Source: an uncultured Chthonomonadales bacterium
Lineage (GTDB): Bacteria; Armatimonadota; Chthonomonadetes; Chthonomonadales; CAJBBX01
Reading direction: 5' to 3'
Length of the DNA stretch: 64,000 bases
Assembly (NCBI GenBank): GCA_938005745.1
Contig: CALLMM010000001.1
Location: 62,001 to 126,000, forward strand
The notes under the pieces are model-generated. The model saw only the letters and a program-made list of their open reading frames with translations, did not search any database and was not told where the DNA came from. Positions 16,463-24,494 of this stretch are shown piece by piece. The position numbers and the translations under genes were made by a program. The stretch's first letter is position 1, and every line of letters begins with the position of its first letter.

Positions 16463-16892
16463 ATGCCCTACACTCCTTTCGTAGATACCAGCCCGGCGGA
16501 CAGCCGGAAACCGCCGGAAGCAGATGACGTTGTATGTCCGTCGCGCCGCCTATCGTCAGACAGGCGGACGAAGAACATTGTTCCCTCGTAAAAGTAGCAG
16601 GCATACAGGAGATTTTGCGATTTCGGATACGAGTTCCGTCCATGAACGGGGGGCGGGTATCGGGTGGAGATTGCTTCGGTCGGCTTGCGCCTCCCTCGCA
16701 AGGAGAGAGAGGAGGGGCTGACGCCTCCCTCGCAAGGGCAGGAGGGGGTCGCCTGACTGCTCTTGCGCAATGACAATCTGGTGGGTTCTACCGTTCCAGT
16801 TACGCGCAACCCGCCCCCAATGTGTCGTTGCGAGCGAAGCGAAGCAATCTTCCACCCTCCTGCATAACATCCGCAATATCAGAGCAGGGTAC
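16463..16892. repeat. Repeat-rich intergenic region (dispersed TGTCATTGCGAG-type elements)
   Basis: No gene is supported in this stretch. It holds two direct copies of GCCTCCCTCGCAAGG (16689-16703, 16723-16737), a TGTCATTGCGCA element on the minus strand (about 16765-16776), a TGTCGTTGCGAGCGAAGCGA element (from 16824), and ACGCGCAACCCGCCCCC (about 16802-16818). The last recurs in inverse orientation at 48796-48812. They resemble dispersed intergenic repeat families found in many bacterial chromosomes, and the same motifs occur in the 48.7 kb intergenic region. Confidence 0.6.
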
Positions 16893-16927
16893 TTCTCTTT
16901 TTTTGCGGACAACGTTATAATACCGCT
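16893..16927 (+). promoter_or_regulatory. Promoter of the MarR gene, likely leaderless transcript
   Basis: A perfect TATAAT lies at 16916-16921, only six bases before the ATG at 16928. A typical start site 7 bases after the -10 would fall on the A of ATG, giving a leaderless mRNA. No ribosome-binding site is present. The -35 (TTCTCT at 16893-16898, 17-base spacer) is weak, which suits an activated or self-regulated promoter. Confidence 0.65.
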
Positions 16928-17431
16928 ATGGAAGATCTACAAGACAGTGTTGACCTGTACATCGCTGCCTGGCGTCGGGAGATGCCGCATCTTCGCACCG
17001 ACTCGCTGGATCTGCTGGCGCGGCTGCTGCGCGCCGCTTTCCTGCTCCATCAGGAGGCGCTGAAGATCTCTATGGCGCACGGGCTTCCGCCGGGCGGTCT
17101 GGAGGTGTTGACCGCCCTGCTGCGCAACGGCGCGCCCTATCAGTTGACGCCCACCCACCTCTACAAGAGTCTGCTGCTCACCTCCGGCGCGATCACTAAC
17201 CGGCTGCATCGCCTTGAGGCGCTGGGGCTGGTAGAGCGCGTTCCGGCTCCGAAGGACAGACGCAGCATCATGGTGCGGCTGACGGAGAGAGGGAAAGCCC
17301 GGTGCGAAGAGGTGCTGGCGGTACAGGCGGAAAATGCAGACCGGCGCATGAGCATCCTGTCGGGCGAGGAGAAAGAGCAGCTTCAGCAGATTCTCTCCCG
17401 TCTCATCCAGACCTCCGATAAGAGACGCTGA
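16928..17431 (+). CDS. MarR-family transcriptional regulator
   Basis: A 167-residue winged-helix regulator. The DNA-binding region includes LTPTHLYKSLLLTSGAITNRL (recognition-helix area, residues about 80-100), then RLEALGLVERVPAPKDRRSI and VRLTERGKA, the classical MarR wing. Flanking N- and C-terminal helices provide dimerisation. MarR proteins usually repress neighbouring genes and release DNA on binding small phenolic or oxidised ligands. The nearest divergent gene is mscS, but the repeat-filled 450-base gap makes its control uncertain. The transcript seems leaderless. Confidence 0.93.
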   Translation: MEDLQDSVDLYIAAWRREMPHLRTDSLDLLARLLRAAFLLHQEALKISMAHGLPPGGLEVLTALLRNGAPYQLTPTHLYKSLLLTSGAITNRLHRLEALGLVERVPAPKDRRSIMVRLTERGKARCEEVLAVQAENADRRMSILSGEEKEQLQQILSRLIQTSDKRR

Positions 17432-17604
17432 GTTCTCCTACACGCCCAGCATACCGGTCGTACGCGCCATGGTCCGGATCACCGCTGATCGCCCCTCTCA
17501 GCTTGCCAGAGTTCTCCCGCGTCTCCTTCCGATCGTACAGTGTCACGCCCCATTCCAGGCTCACCATCGCCGTTTTTCGGTAGGAGTATGCCCGGAAACA
17601 GATA

Positions 17605-17634
17605 CAGCCTCCTGCCAGTCGCGGCAGGAGGCTG
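17605..17634. terminator. Terminator-like hairpin between MarR and sugar-transferase genes
   Basis: A perfect 12-bp stem, CAGCCTCCTGCC and GGCAGGAGGCTG, with a 6-base loop, sits between two convergent genes (+ strand MarR ends 17431, - strand transferase ends 17670). No strong U tract follows on either strand, so it may act bidirectionally with factor help. Confidence 0.55.
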
Positions 17635-17669
17635 AACGGGTTACATTATAGATAAGACGGGTCGGGGGT

Positions 17670-18401
17670 TCAGTGCGCTCCGCGCCCGGTTATAACCGCC
17701 GGTACGGTCATGGCGATGATCTTCAGATCGTTCCAGAAGGACATGTTATCAATGTATGCCAGGTCCAGCTCCACCCATCGCTCGAAACCGATGCTGCTAC
17801 GACCGCTGATCTGCCACAGGCAGGTCAGTCCCGGAACCACCGAGAGCCTCTGCAGCTCATGCTTGCTGTAGCGGACCACCTCCTGCGGCACGGGCGGACG
17901 GGGTCCGACGATGCTCATGTCGCCCCGCAGCACGTTGAAAAGCTGCGGAAGCTCGTCGAGGCTGAGCTTGCGAATGATGCGCCCGACCGGCGTGATGCGG
18001 GGGTCATGCTTCATCTTGAAGACCGGTCCAGTCGCCTCGTTCAGGTGCATTAGTTCGGCTTTGCGCCGCTCGGCATCCTGATACATGGAGCGAAACTTGT
18101 AGCAGGTGAACAGGCGTCCCCCCACACCCACGCGGGTCTGTCGGAAGATCACCGGTCCGCGCGAAGTCATCTTCACCAGCAGAGCGACCAGGAGGAAGAT
18201 CGGGGCGAACAGCAGGATGCCCAGAAGAGAGAGGACGATGTCCAGAACGCGCTTCGCGTTTGCGTATGCGACGGGGCGAACCGGGATGGGATATTCCGTA
18301 CCCACGTAGTCTGTGCCGTACAGAGAGCGTTGACCTGCGTGCATGGTTCGCTCAAGCGAACGAATGGCGATTGAGGATTCCGGTCCTTTGACAGTTGCCA
18401 T
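17670..18401 (-). CDS. Polyprenyl-phosphate sugar-1-phosphate transferase (bacterial sugar transferase family)
   Basis: About 243 residues. One N-terminal membrane helix ([24 protein letters not shown], given here as a region near residues 50-75) is followed by the catalytic domain: [60 protein letters not shown] and [12 protein letters not shown]. These enzymes start exopolysaccharide or O-antigen repeat units on undecaprenyl phosphate at the inner membrane face. The long N-terminal domain of WbaP-type enzymes is missing, as in PglC-like short forms. I chose the ATG at 18401, which has GGAG 9 bases upstream; the ATG at 18416 is an alternative. Other polysaccharide genes occur at 30-35 kb. 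Confidence 0.92.
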   Translation of the reverse strand: MATVKGPESSIAIRSLERTMHAGQRSLYGTDYVGTEYPIPVRPVAYANAKRVLDIVLSLLGILLFAPIFLLVALLVKMTSRGPVIFRQTRVGVGGRLFTCYKFRSMYQDAERRKAELMHLNEATGPVFKMKHDPRITPVGRIIRKLSLDELPQLFNVLRGDMSIVGPRPPVPQEVVRYSKHELQRLSVVPGLTCLWQISGRSSIGFERWVELDLAYIDNMSFWNDLKIIAMTVPAVITGRGAH

Positions 18402-18624
18402 AACTTCCAACTCCATCCGTTTTTAAGTTCTTCCAGGTTGCGGCGAGGGTGCACGCACGCCACGATGCGGCTAAAAAAGCGTCTCGCACTCTACGCTGAA
18501 CTACCGATGCGTCTGCTAAAGGCAGCGACCGACGGGCGAGACCGCCGCACAACTCACTCATCCCTCTATCATTGCAAGTTCTATGCCAAAGAGCGGGAGA
18601 ATCCGGCACTATTTTTTTGTTTTT

Positions 18625-19479
18625 TCAGAGATTTTTTTCAGCGCGGCGCTGCATCTCCAGAAGCAGGCGGTAGACGAGGCGTCGGGGGAGCTTCAGAAGG
18701 GTGGAGACCTGCTGCACGGCGTCGCGTGCAGTTGCGCCCTGATCCAGCGCATTCTGCAGAGCCTGCTGCACATCGGAGAGGTCCGAGGGGGGCGTCTGCC
18801 CGGAGGGAGAGGGAGGACCGACGATCAGGGTAAACTCGCCGCGAGGAGGGCGGGCGCGAAGACGCTCCAGCGCGCCGGAGACCGTCCCGCGGTAGATCTC
18901 CTCGAACTGCTTGGTCAGTTCGCGTCCGTAGGAGAGGGGGCGGTCGCCCAGCGTCCGAATAAGCTCCTCCAGCGTGCTGAGGACGCGACCGGGAGCCTCA
19001 TACAGCACCAGCGTGAACGGCTCCTCCCGCAGCGATTCGAAGAAGGCGCGCCGGTCTCCCTTCGGGCGGGGCGGAAAACCGACAAAGGCGAAACGCCCCC
19101 CTGGCAGTCCGGATGCCGTCAGTGCGGCGATCGCGGCGCAGGGACCGGGTATCGGGACGACCGCCGCATCCAGACCGATCGCGGCGGCGATCAGCGCCTG
19201 TCCCGGATCGGAGATGCCGGGCGTTCCCGCGTCAGAGACCAGCGCCAGGCTCTGCCCTACGCTCAGCCGCTCCGCCAGCGACTCGATCTTCTCTCCGCGT
19301 GAGTGCTCATGATAGGAGGTCAGAGGCGTGTGGATGTCGTAGTGGCTGAGCAGCTTGCGGGTAACGCGCGTATCCTCCGCGCAGATCAGGTCTGCCTCGC
19401 GCAGGACGCGCAGGGCGCGCAGCGTGATGTCCTCCAGGTTGCCGATGGGGGTGGAGACGATGTAGAGGGTTCCGGGCAT
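18625..19479 (-). CDS. rsmI: 16S rRNA (cytidine-1402-2'-O)-methyltransferase
   Basis: A 284-residue SAM-dependent tetrapyrrole-methylase-fold enzyme. The diagnostic motifs are STPIGNLEDITLRALRVL at the N terminus, CAEDTRVTRKLL near residue 35, TSYHEHS, LVSDAGTPGISDPG near 78, and GFPPRPKGDRRAF near 135. It 2'-O-methylates C1402 in the decoding centre of 16S rRNA. ATG 19479 has no clear Shine-Dalgarno sequence and lies just after the hairpin that follows the parvulin gene. Confidence 0.95.
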   Translation of the reverse strand: MPGTLYIVSTPIGNLEDITLRALRVLREADLICAEDTRVTRKLLSHYDIHTPLTSYHEHSRGEKIESLAERLSVGQSLALVSDAGTPGISDPGQALIAAAIGLDAAVVPIPGPCAAIAALTASGLPGGRFAFVGFPPRPKGDRRAFFESLREEPFTLVLYEAPGRVLSTLEELIRTLGDRPLSYGRELTKQFEEIYRGTVSGALERLRARPPRGEFTLIVGPPSPSGQTPPSDLSDVQQALQNALDQGATARDAVQQVSTLLKLPRRLVYRLLLEMQRRAEKNL

Positions 19480-19493
19480 ATGAGGAGAGCGAA

Positions 19494-19525
19494 AGAGAAG
19501 AGAGAGGCGCGCCTCTCTCTTCTCT
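19494..19525 (-). terminator. 32-bp perfect palindrome between the parvulin gene and rsmI
   Basis: AGAGAAGAGAGAGGCG is followed immediately by its exact reverse complement. Read on the minus strand it lies 8 bases after the parvulin gene and is followed by TTTCGCTCTC. It probably terminates or attenuates transcription before rsmI, which has no obvious ribosome-binding site. Confidence 0.6.
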
Positions 19526-19533
19526 GTATCCGT

Positions 19534-21462
19534 TTAGCGATTTCCGCCGGGAGCCGGGGGCGGCGTTGCGCCAGGGGCGGTTGCGCCGGGAGCCGGGGGC
19601 GCGGAGCTGCCGGGCGGCGGCGGGGTATTGGCGTTGGAAGTCGGCGGTTGCTGCTGCTGCGCGGCTTTCTCGCGCTCCGCCTTCTCCTTCGCCAGACGCT
19701 CCTGCTCCGCCTTCTCTTTCGCCTGCCGCTCCGCCTCCGCCTTCTTCTCGGCGTCCAGCTTCACCTGGATCTCCGCGATCTTCGCGGTCTCGGCGTCCGC
19801 CAGGTCCTTGCGTCCCAGTTCGGTGAAGCCCTGTTTCAACCGCTGGCGGGTCGTCAGCGCCTGCTGATCCTGCTGGTCGAAGAGGAACTTCCCGATCATC
19901 TGATACTGCTCCAGCGCGCGGGAGGTGTCCTTCTTCTCCTGATAGAGACGCGCCAGCGTGAACCGCACCTCGCGATCCTCTGCCCTCCTCAGCGCCGCTT
20001 CGTAGTACTGGATCACCTCGTTGCGCAGCTTCTCGCGCTCCGCCGGGTCCGCCGGCTTGTTACCGGGACCCCCCATCGGGAGCGAAGCCATCATATACTG
20101 CTGATAGAGCAGACGCCCCAGCACCAGATTGGCGGCGGTGTCCTCCGGATGGTTCGGCAGGTAGGCGCGCAGCTTGGCGATCAGCTCCGTCTCCATCTTC
20201 TTCATATCGCCTGAGGGCTGTCCCATCATCCCCATGGGGCTGGACTTGACGTACAGATACCGCCACTCCATCCCCGGGTCTTTCCAGACGACCTGCGCCG
20301 ACTTGCGTTGCTCCTCCAGAAACTTCTGCAGCGCCTCCCCCGCGCGCTGGTTCTTCAGGTCGTCCAGCAGCTTGCCCTTGGTGGTGGCATAGTCCGGCGG
20401 CAGATTGCGCCGCTTCTCCTCTACCTTGATGATGTGAAAACCGAAGGGCGTCCGGACCAGATCGCTGACCTGTCCGGGACCCAGCGCGAAGGCGGCGTCC
20501 TCAAACTCCTTCGCGAAACCGCCGCCGCGCCGATACCAGCCCAGATCGCCGCCCTTCGGCGCGCCGTCCGGCACCATCTTCTTCTCTTTGGGATCGAACT
20601 TCTGCGGCGCGTTGGAGGGGTCGTCCGTGAACTCGTTGGCGAGCTTCGCGAAGTCTCCTCCCGCCTTCACTTTCGCCAGAATCTCTTCGGCTTTGCGTTT
20701 CGCCTGCGCCTCCGGCAGCGCCTTCGCCGACGGACGCGGAGAGGTGTCCACCGCCACCAGAATATGCCGCACCTTCACCTCATCATAGCTTGCCTGAAGG
20801 TCGTTCTCGGTCAGCGCATTGACGTTCGCCAGGCTCTTGCCGAGCGCGCGGGGCAGCAGGCTGCCACGCAGACTCTCGCGCAGATCGTCCTTGCTCTTCG
20901 CGCCTGAGAGCTTCAGCAGCTCCTCATCCGTGATCGGCTTGCCGCCCTGCCCCAACTGCGCCTTCCGGTCGGTGATCTCCTTTTCGATATCGGCGTCGGA
21001 GACCTGCACCTTGCGCTGTTTGGCGGCGGCGCGCATCAGGGCGACATCTATCAACTGATTGAGGATCATTCCCTGCATCAGCGGCGCATTGGCTTCGTCC
21101 GATCCCATGCCGCTTCGCTGCCAGGTGTTCCAGATGCTTTCAAACTCGCCGCGTGTGATCGGCTCGCCGTTGACGGTAGCGACAGGCTCATTCGAGCGCG
21201 CTTCGCGCTCTCGATTCATGCTGGGCGTTCCCGTGCCGAAGTAGGCGATGATTCCAAACGCAAAGATGCCGGCAATCAGCAGAAACCAGAAGCGGTTGGA
21301 GGCGAAGCGCCGCCAGTTGGAGACTGACAGCATCCCTCCGGCGCTGGCATACGGGCGGCGATGGGTTCCCGTCGGGTCGCCAAACGCCCCCTTCGTCGGG
21401 CTGTTGGCGCCCTCGGTGCTGCGGACGATCTTCCGGGAACCTGCGGATGTACGTTTAGGCAT
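19534..21462 (-). CDS. Membrane-anchored parvulin-type peptidyl-prolyl isomerase (SurA/PpiD-like)
   Basis: A 642-residue protein with one transmembrane anchor (FWFLLIAGIFAFGIIAYFG, residues about 58-76). Next come a SurA-N-like chaperone region with VATVNGEPITRGEFESIW, and the rotamase domain at about 225-340: VKVRHILVAVD, KAGGDFAKLANEFTDDP, GGDLGWYRRGG, FGFHIIKVEEK. A TPR-like helical segment and a charged Lys/Glu coiled coil follow, with a Pro-rich tail. It should assist folding of exported proteins outside the membrane. The low-complexity tail (about 560-642) is unusual for PpiD. Start ATG 21462. Confidence 0.9.
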   Translation of the reverse strand: MPKRTSAGSRKIVRSTEGANSPTKGAFGDPTGTHRRPYASAGGMLSVSNWRRFASNRFWFLLIAGIFAFGIIAYFGTGTPSMNREREARSNEPVATVNGEPITRGEFESIWNTWQRSGMGSDEANAPLMQGMILNQLIDVALMRAAAKQRKVQVSDADIEKEITDRKAQLGQGGKPITDEELLKLSGAKSKDDLRESLRGSLLPRALGKSLANVNALTENDLQASYDEVKVRHILVAVDTSPRPSAKALPEAQAKRKAEEILAKVKAGGDFAKLANEFTDDPSNAPQKFDPKEKKMVPDGAPKGGDLGWYRRGGGFAKEFEDAAFALGPGQVSDLVRTPFGFHIIKVEEKRRNLPPDYATTKGKLLDDLKNQRAGEALQKFLEEQRKSAQVVWKDPGMEWRYLYVKSSPMGMMGQPSGDMKKMETELIAKLRAYLPNHPEDTAANLVLGRLLYQQYMMASLPMGGPGNKPADPAEREKLRNEVIQYYEAALRRAEDREVRFTLARLYQEKKDTSRALEQYQMIGKFLFDQQDQQALTTRQRLKQGFTELGRKDLADAETAKIAEIQVKLDAEKKAEAERQAKEKAEQERLAKEKAEREKAAQQQQPPTSNANTPPPPGSSAPPAPGATAPGATPPPAPGGNR

Positions 21463-21503
21463 TTCTCGCTCAATCCTTTTATCGTTGTCTGTCGAACCCC
21501 GGT

Positions 21504-22349
21504 CTATGACAGGAAGCGGCGCAGCGCCTCCAGACAGGCGCGCGACCCCTCTTCCGGCGTGCCGCCCTGCGGCACATAGTGGGTCTCCAGAGAGATATAT
21601 CCGTCGTAACCATCCCGGCGCAGCGCGTCGAACTGCCCGGCATAGTCAACATCGCCCTCGCCGATGACGCACCACTGCGGCTCGACGGCGTCCTGCGCCA
21701 TCACCACATCCTTGACGTGGATATGCGCCACCAGGGGCTTCACCGCCTCATAGCCGTCCGGATAGGGCTTCTCGCCCGCGCAGTAGGCGTTGCCGGGATC
21801 CCAGCAGACGCGCAGACGGGGAGAGTTCACCGCCTGCACGATGCGCGCCGCCTCCGCGCCCGTGCCGATATAACAGGCGTGCTCGTTTTCCAGCGTCAGG
21901 ATCACATCCTCCTGCTCGGCGATCCGCACCGGCTCCTCAAACGCATCTATCATCCGACGCTCGATCTCCGGCGTCAACGGTCCGCGCCGCCAGAAGGTGA
22001 ACACGCGAATCAATCGCGTCTCAAATGCATGCGCCAGCTGGCAGCAGCGGCGAAGCGTGTCCATCTGCTCGCTCAGTCCGCGCGCCTTCGCCAGATGCAT
22101 TCTCCCCAGCTCCTCCGCCTCATCCGTATCCAGATGACACTTATAGACGGGGGTCGCCAGCCCGGCGACCGTCATGCCGCGCTCCTTCAAGGCGCGTCTG
22201 GCGCGCGCGGACTGCTCCGGATCGAGTTCGGCGATATTGGTTCCCCACAGACCGCGAAGCTCCGCAGCCGTCACGCCGTACTCCGCCATCACATCCAGCG
22301 CATGCTCGAAATCCGGCGCGATCTCATCGGTTATCACAGCGAGTTTCAC
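21504..22349 (-). CDS. Sugar phosphate isomerase/epimerase (xylose-isomerase-like TIM barrel)
   Basis: A 281-residue AP-endonuclease-2/IolE-type TIM barrel protein. It begins KLAVITDEIAPDFEHALDVM and has the metal-site strands TLENEHACYIG (Glu), RVCWDPGNAYCAG (Asp), VAHIHVKDVV (His) and GEGDVDYAGQFDALRRDGYDG. These enzymes isomerise sugars or inositol derivatives; the substrate is not predictable. The start is taken as GTG 22349, because GAAGG sits 7 bases upstream and homologues begin MKLA; a GTG two codons earlier is possible. Divergent from lexA. Confidence 0.88.
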   Translation of the reverse strand: MKLAVITDEIAPDFEHALDVMAEYGVTAAELRGLWGTNIAELDPEQSARARRALKERGMTVAGLATPVYKCHLDTDEAEELGRMHLAKARGLSEQMDTLRRCCQLAHAFETRLIRVFTFWRRGPLTPEIERRMIDAFEEPVRIAEQEDVILTLENEHACYIGTGAEAARIVQAVNSPRLRVCWDPGNAYCAGEKPYPDGYEAVKPLVAHIHVKDVVMAQDAVEPQWCVIGEGDVDYAGQFDALRRDGYDGYISLETHYVPQGGTPEEGSRACLEALRRFLS

Positions 22350-22527
22350 GTTCACACCTTCTTTCCGAGGTCGGTCTCCTAGACTAGCCTGCTATCTTAC
22401 CGCAACGGCGCAAACAATGTCAAATCCGGGCGATACCGCCCGGCGCGCGTCTGATAATTCTATACGTTGGGGCAAATCGCGCCCGGTTCCAGTTGGAAAA
22501 TCTTTGACAGAAAAATCGGTAGAACTC

Positions 22528-22556
22528 TTGACAGTAGACACTCATCGGTGTACACT
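22528..22556 (+). promoter_or_regulatory. lexA promoter with candidate operator dyad
   Basis: TTGACA at 22528-22533 and TACACT at 22551-22556 are separated by 17 bases. Inside the spacer is an inverted repeat, ACAC-TCATCG-GTGT (22538-22551). Overlapping the -10 is the palindrome GTGTACAC (22548-22555). Either could be the LexA self-operator, since LexA genes are normally autoregulated. Neither matches the E. coli or Bacillus SOS box, so the motif is a proposal. Confidence 0.6.
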
Positions 22557-22581
22557 TAATGGGGTAAGGAGGTACCGTAAC

Positions 22582-23217
22582 ATGACACGAGGCTTGACCG
22601 AGAAGCAAGAGCGGATACTCAACTATATTGTAGACTATGTGGAAGAGAAGGGGTATCCTCCTTCGATCCGAGAGATTGGCAACGCTTTCGGCATCTCCAG
22701 CCTGCGCGGCGTAACAGTTCATCTGGACGCCCTTCAGCGCAAAGGCTACATTGAGCGCAAATGCACCTCCCGCTCGATCACCATCATGGGGAAGACGGGA
22801 GCGACCGCTCCCAGCAAGAAAGCCGCTTTTCTTCCCCTCCTCGGCACCATCGCCGCCGGTCTGCCCATTACCGCCACCGAAAACATCGAGAGCATGGTTC
22901 CCGTCCCGCAGGAGCTGGTCAACAACATCCAGGGCGCCTTCGTCCTCCGCGTGCGCGGCGACAGCATGATTGACGAGCACATTATGCCGCGCGATCTGGT
23001 GGTCATCAAGCCGCAGAACACCGCCGAAAACGGCGATCTGGTCGCGGTGCTGCTCGGCGATGAAGCCACCGTCAAACGAATCCAGTTTTGCAACGGGCGC
23101 GTCCGCCTGATGCCCGCCAACCCCGCCTATGAGCCGATCGAGGTCAACCGCGAAGACAGCCGCATCATCGGCAAGGTGATCGGGCTGCTGAGAAACTATC
23201 AGCACATGAGCTTCTGA
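22582..23217 (+). CDS. lexA: LexA repressor
   Basis: A 211-residue SOS repressor and autoprotease. The N-terminal winged helix starts LTEKQERILNYIVDYVEEKG, with YPPSIREIGNAFGISS as the helix-turn-helix. The self-cleavage bond is Ala92-Gly93 in GTIAAGLPI. The catalytic dyad is Ser128 (RGDSMID) and Lys165 (ATVKRIQ). ATG 22582 follows a strong AAGGAGG site; the upstream in-frame extension to 22174 lies in the divergent gene and is rejected. After DNA damage RecA filaments would trigger cleavage and derepression. It converges with tsaB across a hairpin terminator. Confidence 0.97.
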   Translation: MTRGLTEKQERILNYIVDYVEEKGYPPSIREIGNAFGISSLRGVTVHLDALQRKGYIERKCTSRSITIMGKTGATAPSKKAAFLPLLGTIAAGLPITATENIESMVPVPQELVNNIQGAFVLRVRGDSMIDEHIMPRDLVVIKPQNTAENGDLVAVLLGDEATVKRIQFCNGRVRLMPANPAYEPIEVNREDSRIIGKVIGLLRNYQHMSF

Positions 23218-23238
23218 CCCGTCTCTCTCCTCTGGCAA

Positions 23239-23266
23239 AACAGGACAGGCGTTCGCCTGTCCTGTT
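23239..23266. terminator. Bidirectional terminator between lexA and tsaB
   Basis: AACAGGACAGGCG pairs with CGCCTGTCCTGTT (13 bp, tight TT loop, practically a GTTC loop). On the minus strand it is followed by TTTTGCC. It lies 21 bases after lexA and 8 bases after the tsaB stop codon. Confidence 0.8.
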
Positions 23267-23273
23267 CGGCTGT

Positions 23274-24005
23274 CTACCCCTCCCGCTTCTCGCCTTTCGG
23301 ACCGCCGATCGGCGGCGGAGCCAGATAGAGGGGAACCAGCGAGAGCGGATCGTCCTGCTGCCCGGCGCGCAGACGCGCCGCCGCCATCGCCGCGATCACA
23401 GAGGCGCGGGGAGCCTCCGCTCTTCCGAACGTCGCCGCAACTCCCGCCGCGTCAAGCCCCGCTCGCAGCGCCTCGCCGTCCCGTATAAGCCCGTCCCCGC
23501 ACAGCAGGTATCGCGCATCGCGCTGCGCGCAGAGCAGAGAGATCATCTCCGTAAGGGAGAGGGTCTGCGGCTCGCTCTGCGGATGCAGCGCGTCCTGCGG
23601 ATGCAGTGCGTCGGACGCGCGCAGAAAGGTCTGTGTGTAGACCATTCCGGGGCGCGCGCGGATGACCGAAATGATGCGGCAGTCGGGAACAGCCGCGTAC
23701 TCCTGCGCGACGGCTTCCAGCGCGGTTACTCCGCAGACAGGCTTGTCCAGGGTCGCCGCCCACGTCTTCACCGCCATCACGCCGATGCGCACGCCCGTGA
23801 ACGATCCCGGTCCCAGCCCGACCGCCAGCCCCTCGATCTGCGCCAGGGTCGTCCCTGCGTCCGCCAGCAGCGCGTCCACATCCCCGATCAGCCGCTCCAG
23901 CAGGCGCATACGATGCCGGAACGCTCGCTCGACCAGCGTGCCGCTCTCATCGCGCACCGCCAGACTGCACAGGTCTGCGCTCGTCTCCACCGCCAGTATC
24001 AGCAT
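23274..24005 (-). CDS. tsaB: tRNA t6A37 biosynthesis protein TsaB
   Basis: A 243-residue ASKHA-fold protein. Key features are ILAVETSADLCSLAV at the N terminus, then LAQIEGLAVGLGPGSFTGVRIG near residues 56-76 (the PGSFTG signature) and LDKPVCGVTALEAVAQEY. TsaB is the non-catalytic partner of TsaD and bridges it to TsaE in making threonylcarbamoyl adenosine at position 37 of ANN-reading tRNAs. It overlaps tsaE by 7 bases, so translation is coupled. tsaD is not in this window. Confidence 0.93.
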   Translation of the reverse strand: MLILAVETSADLCSLAVRDESGTLVERAFRHRMRLLERLIGDVDALLADAGTTLAQIEGLAVGLGPGSFTGVRIGVMAVKTWAATLDKPVCGVTALEAVAQEYAAVPDCRIISVIRARPGMVYTQTFLRASDALHPQDALHPQSEPQTLSLTEMISLLCAQRDARYLLCGDGLIRDGEALRAGLDAAGVAATFGRAEAPRASVIAAMAAARLRAGQQDDPLSLVPLYLAPPPIGGPKGEKREG

Positions 24006-24484
24006 GGGTCGTTTTCCGAGAACGCGCCCGACAGCGCAGAGGAGAGCGTCGTCTCATAGCGCGTCCCGAAAGGCTGCAGATCGAACGCGCGCGCACTCTC
24101 TCCGGAGCGTGTGATGTTCACGCGCAGATACTCCGACGGGGTCAGCGATCCGAGTCGCTCCGCCCACTCCACCACGATCACCCCGCGCTGCTCCAGATAC
24201 TCCTCGAAGCCCAGGTCTGCGATCTCCTGTTCGCCCTCCAGCCGGTAGAGATCGAAGTGAAAGAGGGGCAGACGCCCGCCGGAGTAGTGATGTATCAGAG
24301 TGAAGGTGGGGCTGGTAACCGGCTCCCCCACGCCCAGCCCCTGCGCCAGCCCCTGCACAAACGTGGTCTTCCCCGCGCCGAGACCGCCCTGCAGCAGGAT
24401 CAGATCGCCCGCCTGCAGATGCGCCGCGAGACGACGCGCCAGAGCCGCGGTCTCTTCCGGATTGTGCGTATGCGCCACCGGCAT
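23999..24484 (-). CDS. tsaE: tRNA t6A37 biosynthesis ATPase TsaE
   Basis: A 161-residue P-loop ATPase. Walker A is GGLGAGKTT (residues about 33-41), followed by FVQGLAQGLGVGEPVTSPTFTLIHHYSG, and then PLFHFDLYRLEGEQEIADLGFEEYL and VIVVEWAERLG, the standard TsaE series. It drives turnover of the TsaBD complex. It sits between the M24 peptidase gene and tsaB on one strand with minimal spacing, so the three may form one transcript. Confidence 0.94.
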   Translation of the reverse strand: MPVAHTHNPEETAALARRLAAHLQAGDLILLQGGLGAGKTTFVQGLAQGLGVGEPVTSPTFTLIHHYSGGRLPLFHFDLYRLEGEQEIADLGFEEYLEQRGVIVVEWAERLGSLTPSEYLRVNITRSGESARAFDLQPFGTRYETTLSSALSGAFSENDPC

Positions 24485-24494
24485 CGCGCGTCCG

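Noticed and set aside
17469-17651. 60-codon frame between the MarR gene and the sugar transferase
   Set aside because: Contains the terminator-like hairpin, has no ribosome-binding site and no resemblance.
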